64,000 nucleotides of DNA from Malus domestica (taxonomy: Eukaryota; Streptophyta; Magnoliopsida; Rosales; Rosaceae): the NCBI RefSeq assembly GCF_042453785.1, contig NC_091663.1, positions 34,026,001 to 34,090,000 on the forward strand, written 5' to 3'. The first letter of the stretch is position 1; the number at the start of each line of letters is the position of its first letter. The notes below the pieces were generated by a model that saw only the letters and a program-made list of their open reading frames with translations, ran no database searches and had not been told where the DNA came from. The position numbers and the translations under genes were made by a program. Shown piece after piece: positions 11,599 to 22,064 of this stretch.

Positions 11599-13002
11599 TC
11601 AAAAACCGTTCATAAGGATCTCCTCCATACGCCTAAGGGCAGTAGTTAAATCTTCATTTGTAGCATTATGCGCCTCATCATGAGGTTCAAAGTGATCAGC
11701 TGCGTTCTGTTCTGTATACCAATGTGCATTACTGTAATCTCCGGTAGTTGCAGCATAATGCTCTTGAGGTTGAAAGTGATTAGATGCGTTCTCTTCTGTA
11801 TACCAATGGGCATTACTGTAATCTCCAGTAGTTGCAGCATAAAGCCCCTGAGGTTGAAAGTGATTAGCTGCGTTCTCTTCTGTATACCTAGGGTCAGTAC
11901 TGTAATCTTCAATCATTGTAGCAGTAAGTGCCTGAGGTTGAAAGTGATCAAATGCGTTTTGCTCCATATAGCTTGTTGCATTATTGTAATCTTCAACAGT
12001 TAAAGCATTAAGCGCCTGGGGCTCAAAGTGATTAGCTGCGTTTTCTTCATAGTTATCTCGTTCCTCCAGCTTCCTTTTCTTTGATATGTCATCCTTTCTT
12101 CTAAGAATACAAAGAACAGTATTCTTCTCCTGCATTCGAGAATCGCGTTTTCTTTTGTTAATATAAATTCCGATCCTTACTAAAATAAATAAAAATGTTC
12201 AACATGCATATACATACATATATATATATATATGTGTAATGTATTGCTTACTCTAACGACTGTAGAAAAGAGAGCAATACTGCAAAGTTTCAATGTCAAC
12301 TAGAAAATTAAGAAAACGAAAAAGGAAATCGCAAATAATTAAGTCCTTATAAGATTGTTCCCATGCCAATATACTTCCTTGCCAGCCAATATTAATATAT
12401 GCATAAGCGTGAATATATTTTATAAGCTTGTGATCTGTCTTTTAACATTTTTCTAGAGGCCAATTTTATATAGTGATTTTCCGAATAATTAGACAGAAAA
12501 CTTAAAAACAATTTAAAAGAAAGAAAAGTGTGCTTACTTGATGATGTTTGTTTCGTAGTAAAGATGGATCAAGATGGAACTCATGCATAATCCAATGGTC
12601 ATTCTGTGAGGATCCTTTGTTCCTGTACGTATATCTTTTCTTTAAGCCAATAGCATGTTTAATCCCAGAAGCGTAGATTTCCTTGCCGGCATCTTCGCCT
12701 TTCCAAGTTCCGCCGGTGGTGCCAACTGTTCGGCAAACACGCGAGCCATTAGGAGCCTTCGAGTTGAGTGTGGTGAAGACGTAGATATCTTTATCATCTG
12801 TACATTCTTGACCATCATGTGATGCACGGTTAAGACGTCTCCATATGTCCGATGGTTCTTCAAGACCGTAGAGATCACAGTCATGAACAATGCCCTTGGG
12901 ATAGTCCTGTCCGTCAAGTTTGGGACGAAGGTAGCCAAGAAGTAGTTCGTCGTCTCGAGGCATGAACCTGTACCCTACTGGAACTTGGTAGTAACCAGCC
13001 AT
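11599..13002 (-). CDS. NAC-domain transcription factor, copy B (2 exons, 331 aa)
   Basis: Exon 1 is 12538-13002 and exon 2 is 12129 down to 11599, with the same phase-0 splice sites as copy A (CAA|GTAAGC, TGCAG|GAG). All five NAC subdomains are readable. Relative to copy A, exon 1 has a few changes (for example KKRYTYR and WIMHEF, the latter closer to the usual NAC MHE motif). Exon 2 is exactly 84 bp longer because the 28-residue C-terminal repeat occurs five times instead of four, so the extra 28 residues come from one added repeat unit. The predicted role is a nuclear transcription regulator with unknown target. A TATA box lies at 13101-13110. Confidence 0.88.
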
Positions 13003-13722
13003 AATAACTTTCTAATAGCAAGGATTTGAGAAGAATGAGAAAAGCGGAGGCGATGAGCAAGTAATGATACTGAATAGGGTGATCATTAGCTAGCGGCATG
13101 TATTTATATAGGTAACAATGGGCTAGGGTTTCTTGTGTGTCAAGCTAGTTAAAATTACTTGGTGTTTATTACGTGGCCTTTTTAACAGGAATTAAGAGAG
13201 TATTTTATCTTTATCATCAACCGCTAGCTAAATGGGAAATAATTCCAGTATAAAAAAGTAACCGTCATTATACATGTATGGTTTAAATTGCCTAACCATA
13301 CAAACATACATACATACATATTTTATAGATGTCTAAACTACATTAATAAAACCCTCTTTGTCAATCAAAAGAGAGTAAAACGATAATTTTGTCTCCTACC
13401 ACAAAACAAAATCATGGGCAGTAAAGTAAATTCACACAAATTAAATTTTGCAGTTTTTTTAAACCCTACATCCTCTAATTTTGAAAAATAAAATACAAAA
13501 AAGAAAACTTCTATCTCGAATCCACATTCCTTTTTTTCTCCTTTCTCCTTCCCATTTTACAATTCAAATTATTTTCACACACAAAGTGTGGGGCATATGC
13601 TAGTATTTATTAGAAAACTTCATTTTAATCCTTGGAAAAGATAATTTTAGAGTATAACCTTGTGTAAGATCAATATCTAATTTTCGTCCCTTAATACATT
13701 TAGTCACCTCATTTATTAATTA

Positions 13723-14080
13723 TGTCGATGCACAAAACCGGAGGTCTTGGAACAACGTAAATCCGACCGTGAATCTGCAAGAAATGTAAATAATACAAGA
13801 TGTATCGTGGTTCGCCCCAATGTTTGGGCTACGTCCACACTGATATTATATTTATCTGAGAGGTGAGGGAGAGAGATGGAGAGAGCTTCTGAGGGTGAGA
13901 GAGCCCTTCTATGGCCTAGGAATTGGCCTCCCCTAATTGTGAGGGTGAGAAGTCCTTTTATAGAATAAGGGCTCCTCGCTTATTACATATTTGCCCATTC
14001 CTTTATTACATAATTACATTTAAGTCCCCCGAGTATTTATACGAGATCTAAATACGGAGACCCTAAGTATGGTACAAACA
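13723..14080 (-). repeat. LARD copy A, 3' LTR
   Basis: The LTR begins TGTCGATGCAC and ends GGTACAAACA on the plus strand. It pairs with 16816-17173. On the minus strand it contains TTCTATAAAAGG, a TATA-like core promoter. The adjacent inner sequence reads, on the minus strand, CTTGGGGGACTAG, in the position of a polypurine tract. Confidence 0.85.
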
Positions 14081-14299
14081 CTAGTCCCCCAAGTCTTTTA
14101 TCAAGAGAGTCTTTTGGCTGGAGACTTGAAATTCAGTCCATGTGTGGACCGAAGTAACTAGATGTCGTCTAGAGCTGAATACTCGATATGAGGCGACGCT
14201 CAATGTGAAATAAGGCTCAACTAGATGTAGTACATGTTGCGAGGCTGCTCGGCTTGTGGCTTATGTTGCCTTGGTTGGCTCGGCTTGTGGCGGTTGAAG

Positions 14300-14530
14300 G
14301 TGAGGGAGTCCCTTTTATAGAATAAGGGCTCGCTCCTCAATACATAAATGATGGGCTAGAGCAGGCGGCGATGCTTTTTAATGATGGTGAGGGAGTCCCT
14401 TTTATAAACTAAGGGCTCGTTCCTCAATACATAAGTGATGGGTTAGGATTGATGCTCGCGGCGAGGCGGTTACTCAGCAGGCGGCGATGCTCTCCTCGAT
14501 ACATAAATAATAGGCTAAGTCCCCCAAGTA
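14300..14530 (-). repeat. Tandem promoter-like modules in LARD copy A
   Basis: At least two partial repeats each carry CCCTTTTATA...AAGGGCTCG...CTCCTCAATACATAA. The minus-strand reading contains TATAAAAGGGACTCCC, closely resembling the TATA region of the LTR. Equivalent repeats occur in copies B (23990-24260) and C (26630-26930). Confidence 0.6.
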
Positions 14531-14679
14531 TTTTTCATGAGGCCCAATTAAGGCCTAATATATGGTACATCCCCAAGTCTTTGGTCAATAGAGTATGTTG
14601 GCTGGAGACTTCAAATTGAATCCATGTATGGGCCGAAGTGGCGGTTGTTCGGAGGCGGTATTTGTATACCCTGCACTGA

Positions 14680-15140
14680 AGCTTTGTAGGTGAAGCTTTG
14701 CAAGTGAAGCTTTGAAGCTAGAGCTCTGTAAATGAAGCTTTTAAAGCTAGAGCTCTGTAAATGAAACTTTTAAAGCTAGAGCTTTTGTAGATGAAGTTTT
14801 TGAAGCTAGAGCTCTGTAAATGAAGCTTTTAAAGCTAGAGCTTTTGTAAATGAAGCTTTTGAAGCTAGAGCTCTGTAAATGAAGCTTTTGAAGCTAGAGC
14901 TCTGTAAATGAAGCTTTTGAAGCTAGAGCTTTGTAAATGAAGCTTTTGAAGTTGATTGACATGAGTGATGCTCATGAATGTTTATGTTGATTGACATGAG
15001 TGATGCTCATGGATGTTGACATGAGTGATGCTCATAAAAGTTGACATGAGTGATGCTCATGAATGTTTATGTATGATTGATATGAGTAATGCTCATGAAT
15101 GTTTATGTATGATTGACATGAGTAATGCTCATGTATAATT
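14680..15140. repeat. Two minisatellites in LARD copy A
   Basis: The first array (about 14680-14950) repeats a roughly 30-bp unit around GAAGCTTTTGAAGCTAGAGC. The second (about 14955-15140) repeats TTGACATGAGTGATGCTCAT, whose core is nearly palindromic. Both arrays recur in LARD copies B and C with different copy numbers. Confidence 0.85.
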
Positions 15141-15719
15141 TGAAGTACTTGGCGTACTTTCGATCACCTGGTTAGTGATAATAGCGGCAGGCTGCTGGAT
15201 AGTTTGGAGTACTGGGCGTACTTTTGATTACCTGGTTGGCGATAATAGCGGCGGGGTGCCGAATAATTTTTTGTAGTACTGGGGGTACTTTTGGTCACCT
15301 GGTTGGTTCTATTTTGGGCTTATGGGCCATTGCCCTCCACACAACATTTCAGCCCATTTATTTTGGGCTTTGCCGTTTTTTTTTATTATTATTATTACCC
15401 TCTGATAGGGTTTATACAGATGTCTCCGAAAGATAAGAAAAATAAATCACATCATACAAAAACAAGGAAAGTAAATCATATCATTCTAGTGTGGTGTTTA
15501 TTCCTTGCTTTTGCTTTCTCTTTTGCTTTTTTTCTGCTTTTTTTTTCCACTGCACTCTCTCTGTCTCTTCACCTGGCAGACAAAAGGAATCATAATAATA
15601 GGAAAATCTTTTGCTTTTCTTCTTTTCTCTCCACTGTGTCTCTATCTCTCCACCTCCACCCTCTCTGGCAGACTTACTTTACTTTTTCTTTTCATTTCCG
15701 TGGATCAGTTTCCAAGGCG

Positions 15720-15925
15720 ATGTGGAGCGCGAGGTAGAAGACGAGCTTGAAGGAGAACTTGCGGAGCTCTTTGAAGAGGACGATGAACCCTGACCCAACA
15801 AACGATAGGCTCGCCGCTCCGATGTTTACTGCCAACAAGACGTGGCGATCGTACGCCGTCAGACCTCCGGCGACTTGCCCCGTCATCACCATTTTCTTCA
15901 CCCACTCTCTTTCGTCGAGGCTCAT
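15720..15925 (-). pseudogene. Captured fragment resembling GCR1 (seven-transmembrane receptor)
   Basis: The minus-strand frame from 15925 contains GGLTAYDRHVLLAVNIGAA, then SFVGSGFIVL, FKELRKFSFK and LVFYLAL. These match, from memory, the N-terminus and first membrane segment of the plant G-protein-coupled receptor-like protein GCR1. About four residues are missing between FIVL and FKEL. The match stops after LVFYLAL and runs into unrelated LARD sequence. It is a partial fragment inside the retroelement and not a functional receptor. Confidence 0.7.
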
Positions 15926-16072
15926 CTCCGGGAATCCCGAGCCTCTGACCTTGTTGACAAACTTCCCTCTGTTGCGAGCCTCTGACCTTGTCAGCCGCCG
16001 GCGTCCGCTCCGAGAACCCGCGAGAGAAGCAAATGGAACTCAAATATGCATTAACAACGAGCATATCATGTT

Positions 16073-16365
16073 TAACTGTTGCAGTGAAATTTTGGATCTG
16101 TCTGATTTTGACAGATTCCTTTCCACTTGGATGGAATCGGTCCATACCCCTCATCACTAAAGCTTTTGGATTCTGGCCTTGCGCCAGTATCAAGGTTTCC
16201 TATGATCGAATCTTCACCATATATTGCCTTCTTCCAGATTGAATTAGGTGGAACAACACCCTCTTGCTCAAGTCCCAAGAAATCCCACGATCGAGTTGTG
16301 TGTAATTTTCTTCGCTGGTTCAAGAATATTGAGACTACCCTTGGACGCCTTGCAATCTGAGTTGC
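16073..16365 (-). pseudogene. Captured subtilisin-like protease (SBT) fragment
   Basis: The minus-strand frame shows RKLHTTRSWDFLGLE, SIWKKAIYGEDSIIGNLDTG and ESKSFSDEGYGPIPSKWKG, a clear match to the start of the mature catalytic domain of plant subtilases. It includes the LDTG motif with the catalytic aspartate. The His and Ser of the triad are absent because the fragment ends at FHCN. The usual GVWPES is GARPES here. It is joined in frame to the TBCCD1-like segment on its 5' side. Confidence 0.88.
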
Positions 16366-16564
16366 CTCGGAGATCGCGAACGAGTCGACTCGGTGACTCG
16401 GCGACTTTACGATCAGCTTCTGCTTGAGCAAAGGTCAGGTCGGTGAAGATGGGCTTGGGGATGGGCAGTAGCCCGAGCTTGAACAACTCGTGGCGCGGGT
16501 GAACCAAGAGGGTCGGATCCTTGGCCGAAGACGATGTTGTTGCGGGCTCAATTGAGTCGCTCAT
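16366..16564 (-). pseudogene. Captured N-terminal fragment resembling TBCCD1
   Basis: The frame from the ATG at 16564 reads MSDSIEPATTSSSAKDPTLL, then HPRHELFKLGLLPIPKPIFTD. After a +1 shift it continues LKQKL...SHRVDSFAISEA. From memory this resembles the N-terminus of plant TBCC domain-containing protein 1, a cofactor-C-like protein. The frame then enters subtilase sequence near 16365 at EATQIA, a residue string compatible with both families. The single-base shift inside means the full fusion is not open. Confidence 0.6.
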
Positions 16565-16815
16565 AGCTTCTTTTCCCAGGAAGCAGCAAAACGCAGAGTT
16601 TTTATGTAGACAGATTTGTGAGTTGCAGATCTTCCAGAAATGAATAGAGAGAGAGAGAGAAAAAAAAAAGGGTTTTGGACCTTTTTTTTTTTAGACTGCA
16701 CAGATTCTGCGAAGGTTTCTTGGAAAAGCCCAAAGAGTGAGGTTTTCTGGTGAGATGAAAAAATGAAAGAGAACCGACATAGTTTTTCGTGTCGTTTCCC
16801 ACAGACGGCGCCAAA

Positions 16816-17173
16816 TATTGATGCACAAAACCAGAGGTCTTGGAACAACGTAAATCCGACTGTGAATCTGCAAGAAATGTAAATAACACAAGATGTATCA
16901 TGGTTCATCCCAATGTTTGAGCTACGTCCACACTGATATTGTATTTATCTGAGAGGTGAGGAAGAGAGATGGAGAGAGCTTCTGAGGGTGAGAGAGCCCT
17001 TCCATGGCCTAGGAATTGGCTTCCCCTAATTGTGAGGGTGATGAGTCCTTTTATAGAATAAGGGCTCCTCACTTATTACATATTTGCCCATTCCTTTATT
17101 ACATAATTACATTTAAGTCCCCCGAGTATTTATACAAGATCTAAATACAGAGGCCCTAAGTATGGTACAAACA
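16816..17173 (-). repeat. LARD copy A, 5' LTR
   Basis: This is the partner of 13723-14080, also 358 bp. Immediately inside it (16815 downwards) on the minus strand is the GGCGCC-containing primer site, which fixes the orientation of the element. Confidence 0.85.
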
Positions 17174-17178
17174 AATTA

Positions 17179-18289
17179 TATTTTGATGTCTTATTTCTCT
17201 TTTTCTTTCTAATTTTAATGTTTTTTCTTAACAAATGATATTATCTGCTCTATCGGGAACATGGTGGGCTTAGTCTCACAATAGGCTAACAATAATGTGA
17301 TTCAGCTTCACCTTTAGTGAAAATCGAACATAAAACATTTCACTTACAAGTGAAGAGGAATATCACTACACCGTAGTACTTAAAAATTTAAGTTACAATA
17401 ACGATTTATTTTAACTAATTGGGTAAACTAATAACAAAAAGCATCCCAAAAATAACAAAATGTCAAAGAGAACAACCATTTTACATCATCAAAATATAAG
17501 GGGTAGGCAAATGAATCATGGACCCGCAGGTCGGGTGGGTTCAACTTCAAGCAGTTTGAGGCGGGTACAGGGCGGGTTTAAATATTTTGAAGAAGAAACA
17601 TGACGGGGTGGGACAGGACTGGTATAGGAATTGATGGGGTAGGGCGGTCCAAAAATAGGAGAAATGTACCTCTAGCATTGGATAATTGGATTGGATTTAA
17701 TGATTAATCTCACTTCCACTACACCGTTGGATTTAATTTTTTTCCATCACTTAGACACTCCTGTCCCATTCACTCATGACTCGAGTCACTCGACAGCAAC
17801 CATCACCAATTCCGACTTGGACACTTGATGGCCCTGGTCTCCATAGACGATGGTGGTGTTCAATAATCTTGATGGCGGTGAAGAGGTGGTCGAGATTGGA
17901 AGGTTTGGCAGGAGTTGAAGGTGATGCAGTCCCAACTCGCAAGTTGCTAGAGAGACGAATTCAAAAACAACACCTTATCTACTAAGATATTATATCACAT
18001 GTCAAAAATTTGAATTTAAAAATGATAATTTCGACCAATTTCACTTACTTTTGACGTTTGGGTTAAAAACTGCCTTACTCATGCTTGTTCAACTCTTAAA
18101 CTTTTCCTTACATTTTTTAATGTAGATTAGGAATATGCTAGTTTTCCTTCTTCATCTTCTTAATTTATCAATGTTCTAGTAATATTTTTTTAGTTACCAT
18201 TAGATTCAAATTAGTTGGCCTTACCCAAGTCATCCTAAGGCCCAACCAAAGCAAAAACTTTAAAAAAATATATATAAACAAAAAAACTA
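17179..18289. other. Block 2 spacer after the LARD insertion
   Basis: It continues the block spacer interrupted by LARD copy A and matches 7700-8800. It includes the G-rich patch near 17525-17660. I see no gene. Confidence 0.5.
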
Positions 18290-18540
18290 AATTGTACAAA
18301 AATATGAATCAAGTTCTCAAAAATGATCGAAGCCTGGAAGGTTCCCACTTCACAGTTACAGAGGTGATAAAAACGTCGCCGCTTCCGATGCTCCTGTGGT
18401 TCTCATTTCCCTCCGTTCTCCGTAGCTTTTTCCTTAGGTATTTTTCTTCAATAATCTTTCAATCAAAATTCTTGAAAATATCAACAACGTCAAGTGCCTG
18501 TCTCTCTCAGCTTATAATTTGGAGGTAAGCATGTCCTCAC
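18290..18540 (+). pseudogene. F-box gene 5' leader remnant, block 2
   Basis: This is the block 2 copy of the sequence at 8800-9055. It again has the splice-donor-like CTTAGGTATTTTTC and the truncated CTGTCTCTCTCAGCT join. No F-box domain follows. Confidence 0.5.
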
Positions 18541-18651
18541 TTGTTTCTTTGTGTTATGTATGTTGGGAAGAATTATAAGGAAGTTATAATGATTAGGGTG
18601 GAGGTTAAAGGTAAGAAAAGACAGTGACTACCTGTTTGTTAGATCGTAGCC

Positions 18652-19095
18652 CGTATTTTAAAAAAATATTTTTAAGACTCGCCAAGACAGTTTTTGGGGA
18701 GGAAGGAAATGCCTTTGCCCGGCGGGAGTGGGCATAGCCTATAGACTAGCCTGAACACCTAGGTTGTTCGCCTCAGGCGCCTAGGCAACCTCAACGTTTG
18801 ATTTTTTTTTCTTTTTTAAGAACAACCTAAATCCAAAATGACGTCGTTTTGGGCAGGGTTTTTATAAAATTCATGCTAGCTTTATGTTTCTAACTTGGTT
18901 CTATTAGTTTGTTATGACTTTATGATGTGAATTAGAGAAATAATAATAATAGTTAATTCAATTCATTTATATATATACAATATTGTAAATTCAATTAATT
19001 TATATATTATATAGTAAATTTACTTAAATCCGTCTAGGCGCTAGATATCAGCTCACCGCCCGATTAGTGCTTAGTGTCTTTTAAAACTTTGCTTT
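18652..19095. mobile_element. MITE-like repeat, block 2 copy
   Basis: This is the duplicate of 9163-9615 with the same TTTTAAAA-type ends and GCCTAGGC palindromes. It moved with the block and is not an independent insertion. Confidence 0.4.
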
Positions 19096-19387
19096 ATTTT
19101 GCCAAGTGCAATACTAGGGATTCGAAGGAATCTGCTTTTTCTGATGCCATTTTTTCAATTGTATTGCACAGTTTATGAACGTACCTGGTGAATTGAACCC
19201 TGGCTTTTGTATGAAGTCCATTCTACCAATTTTTTGTTGTTTATTTATATTGTGATATATTTACACTAAAGCATCATAAATCGAGAGGCAGGATGTTGGA
19301 AAATTAATATTTTACATTTCATGTCCGTCGGAATGCTCACAGGCCAAATTTCATGAGAAGGTAAAATACCTATTTTGGCAGAACATG

Positions 19388-19695
19388 CACTACAAAAAAA
19401 AATAAATCATCTGGGCGGACGAAAAATTTCGTTGGGTCAAATTTTGTTTTGTCGCCTAAGACTTTAGATGACAAAAGTTGGTTGGGAAAAGTTGGTCCTG
19501 CAAAAACCCATCACTCGAAGTCTTATTCGACGAGAAGTAGTCGTTTGTCGGGCAAAAATGATTTTGCCCGATGAAAGAAGTCGCTAGGATAAAGTGCATT
19601 GATTGCCTTTACCTAACGAAAATATTATACCCGATAACATCGTTTTGCCCCACTAAATTAAATACTATTAAAAACTTGATCCTACGAAATTTTCA
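19388..19695. mobile_element. CACTA-like remnant, block 3
   Basis: This is the same CACTACAAAA-led remnant as 9911-10205. Confidence 0.5.
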
Positions 19696-19707
19696 TGGGT
19701 CTCCTAG

Positions 19708-19925
19708 AATTTGGAGTCTCTTAGGGCATACCAACCCATATAACTTGTCATCCTCGAAATGGCTCACAAGGAACTTCTCTATATGCCTAAGGGCATTAGT
19801 GAAATCTCCATTTGTAGAATTAAAAGCCTGAGGTTGGAAGTTATCAAATGTGTTTTTCTCTATGTATTGTAATCTTCCTAGTTATAGCATGAATTAAGCG
19901 CCTGAAGTTGAAAGCGATTAGCTGA
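19708..19925 (-). pseudogene. Decayed NAC exon-2 fragment, block 3
   Basis: This is the third copy of the degraded NAC C-terminal exon described at 320-540. It has no open NAC frame. Confidence 0.65.
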
Positions 19926-20786
19926 GTAGTTAAAGTTAGATTAAGTTACTAACTAGTTAGCACTTATATATGGCAAGTTAGCAACATTCGTTTATCTAAA
20001 ACCATAACCTATCACTACTAAAAAAATCTCAAAGGGAAAGGAATGTAGAGTGACCGATCTTTTCTAGAAAAATTGAATTGAAATCATGTGCAAGCGCTTG
20101 TTCTCTCCTACCAGAGAACTTCCATTGCTTCCACCCGAGGGTAGGGTGGGCTCCGATCCAGGGATGTGTGTTGCCTTATCTGAAGCACTTGACCTTTTAA
20201 CCATTTGTTTTAAAGAAGGCGGACTTGCGGCGGGTTAACATGTATATAGGTTAGAAAGCGGAGTTTCATTGGTTAAAGTTCTTTCCAAGCACGCAAATTG
20301 GGAAGAGGTTTAACGTAGCTACTTGAGCCTAGAAGATGAGAGTACAGTTGCATGCCAATGTTTTCATGGAATCAGCTCCTTTGAGGATTTAAGCAAACTA
20401 TTTCAAGAAATCCAATTCAACGCTACAAGCAAAGGTTTTTTGTATACAACCAATAAAATTTCCGCGAATAAAATCTTCTGCTTGTTAATTATCTTCTATT
20501 TGAAACAAATACAACCAAGCTTATTGTTATAAGCTCCCCAACTGATTTAAGGCAAAGCCATAACGTGTGATCAACACATTAAATTTTCCTTCTCCTGATA
20601 ATTCGTCCGAAGTAACTTGTTTGTATGATAGCCAATCAGGCGATTGGCAAAGAAGGCTCAGTCCCCTTAAGACCACAAATGCAAAAAAAGCTTCCTGACA
20701 TCACGAGTAATTAAAACGAGGCATTGTACTCATTTGATTTACACGAGCGAGCACTCTTGAATTCGTCGGTTTCTTAAAAATGACTT

Positions 20787-21342
20787 TGTTGATGCACAAA
20801 ACCAGAGGTCTTGGAACAACGAAAATCCGACCGTGAATATGCATGAAATATAAATAACACAAGATGTATCGTGGTTCACCCCAAGGTTTGGGCTACTTCC
20901 ACACTGATTGTATTTATTTGAGGGAGAAAGAGCTCTGAGAGTGAGAGCGTTGAGAGGGGGTGAGAGGGCCTAGGAATTGGCCTAAAAATGGCCTGAGAAT
21001 TGGCCTAGGAATTGGCCTCAGAATATATGGTACATAATGTTGTTCCAAGACCTCGAATTTACGTTGTGTACCATATATTGGGCATCAACTGGGCTTCATG
21101 AAAAATACTTTGGGGACTGAGCCCATCACTAATGTATTGAGGAGCGAGCCCTCTCCTAGGTCCTCTCACCCCCTCTCAACGCTCTCACTCTCAGAGCTCT
21201 CTCTCCCTCAAATAAATACAATCAGTGTGGACGTAGCACAAACATTGGGGTGAACCACGATACATCTTGGGTTATGTATATTTCATGCAGATTCACGGTC
21301 GGATTTACGTTGTTCCAAGACCTCTGGTTTTGTGCATCAACA
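20787..21342. repeat. Palindromic LTR of LARD copy B
   Basis: Arms of roughly 180-190 bp (20787-20965 and 21150-21342) are inverted copies of each other, starting TGTTGATGCAC and ending GTGCATCAACA. The spacer contains repeated AATTGGCCTA-type motifs and a copy of an internal LARD sequence (ATATATTGGGC...TGAAAAATACTT, compare 23930-23970). Confidence 0.85.
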
Positions 21343-21820
21343 TTTGGCGCCGTCTTTGGGAATCGACACAAAAAACTATGTCGGTTCTCTCTCAATTTTT
21401 CACCTCCACCGTGAATCTACACAACCCAAAAAACCACTACCAGATGCAAATTTCAAAGCTTCTGAATACAAAAACCACTACCAAACGCAACCAGCAACAC
21501 AAACAAATCAATCGCACCACTACCCAGATCACAAAGATGGAAACTTTCTCAGATTTTCAATAGCAAGAAGTTGAGGAAGATGCCTTTTCCCTCTGCGATC
21601 TCCCGCTGCACGACGACAATGACAAATCTTTCTCTCATGGCTAAATCTCAAAACGCCCAGAGATGATGCACAACTTCCATCCATATGCCACTGCCTCGGC
21701 TTGCTTACACAACAATCTCTCAATATCTCTTCAATCTCTCTCAACGCGTTCAAAGAAATGGCCTCTTCTTCGACACAAAGGTGGTATTGTTTTGTTAGGT
21801 TCTGGAAATAAGTAGCAAAG

Positions 21821-22064
21821 ATGATTTTAGAGAAGCCCAGTTGGATTAGACATGAGGGAATGCAAATTTTCTCCATTGACGTTCAACCTGGTGGACTTAG
21901 GCTTGCCACGGGTAGGGGTGATCACAAGGTGCAGGTGGGCTAAACATGGTCGGTTTCTTGCATCAGGATCTGATGAACAAATGATTTTAATTCATGAGAG
22001 AAAGCCTGGTTCAGGAACCACTGAGTTTGGCCGTGAAGAGCCACCTGACCTTGAAAATTGGAAA
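21821..22064 (+). pseudogene. Captured HIRA fragment (WD40 histone chaperone)
   Basis: The ATG at 21821 opens [20 protein letters not shown] then [15 protein letters not shown], the N-terminus of plant HIRA, a WD40 chaperone that deposits histone H3.3. At about 21928 the sequence jumps, with a frame shift, to [17 protein letters not shown] and [13 protein letters not shown]...PPDLENWK. In HIRA this belongs about 35 residues further on. No intron-like sequence separates the two parts, so the join looks like two exons with the intervening exon skipped. The match ends at 22064. It is not a functional gene. Confidence 0.85.

Larger units (their letters stand above)
13723..17173 (-). mobile_element. 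LARD-type non-autonomous LTR retrotransposon, copy A
   Basis: The 3451-bp element is bounded by a 5-bp duplication AATTA (13718-13722 and 17174-17178). Block 1 shows the empty site (TTAATTATATTTTG near 7700). The LTRs are 358 bp each (13723-14080 and 16816-17173). On the minus strand the 5' LTR is followed by TTTGGCGCCGTCTGTGG, matching a tRNA-Asp-type primer site. There is no gag, protease, integrase or reverse transcriptase. The interior holds three host-gene fragments (15720-16564), two minisatellites and repeated promoter-like modules. The first bases of the right LTR are TATTG where TGTTG is expected, a point change in the terminus. Confidence 0.88.
9911..19387. repeat. Tandem block 2 of the NAC/F-box array
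   Basis: Block 2 repeats block 1: CACTA-like remnant, NAC exon-2 remnant, spacer, NAC copy B, spacer and F-box leader remnant. It lacks the CACTA and hAT insertions of block 1. It carries its own 3451-bp LARD insertion at 13723-17173. Confidence 0.85.

Noticed and set aside
15747..16160. 137-codon plus-strand frame in LARD copy A
   Set aside because: It is antisense to the captured GCR1-like and subtilase fragments, which have clear family motifs on the minus strand.
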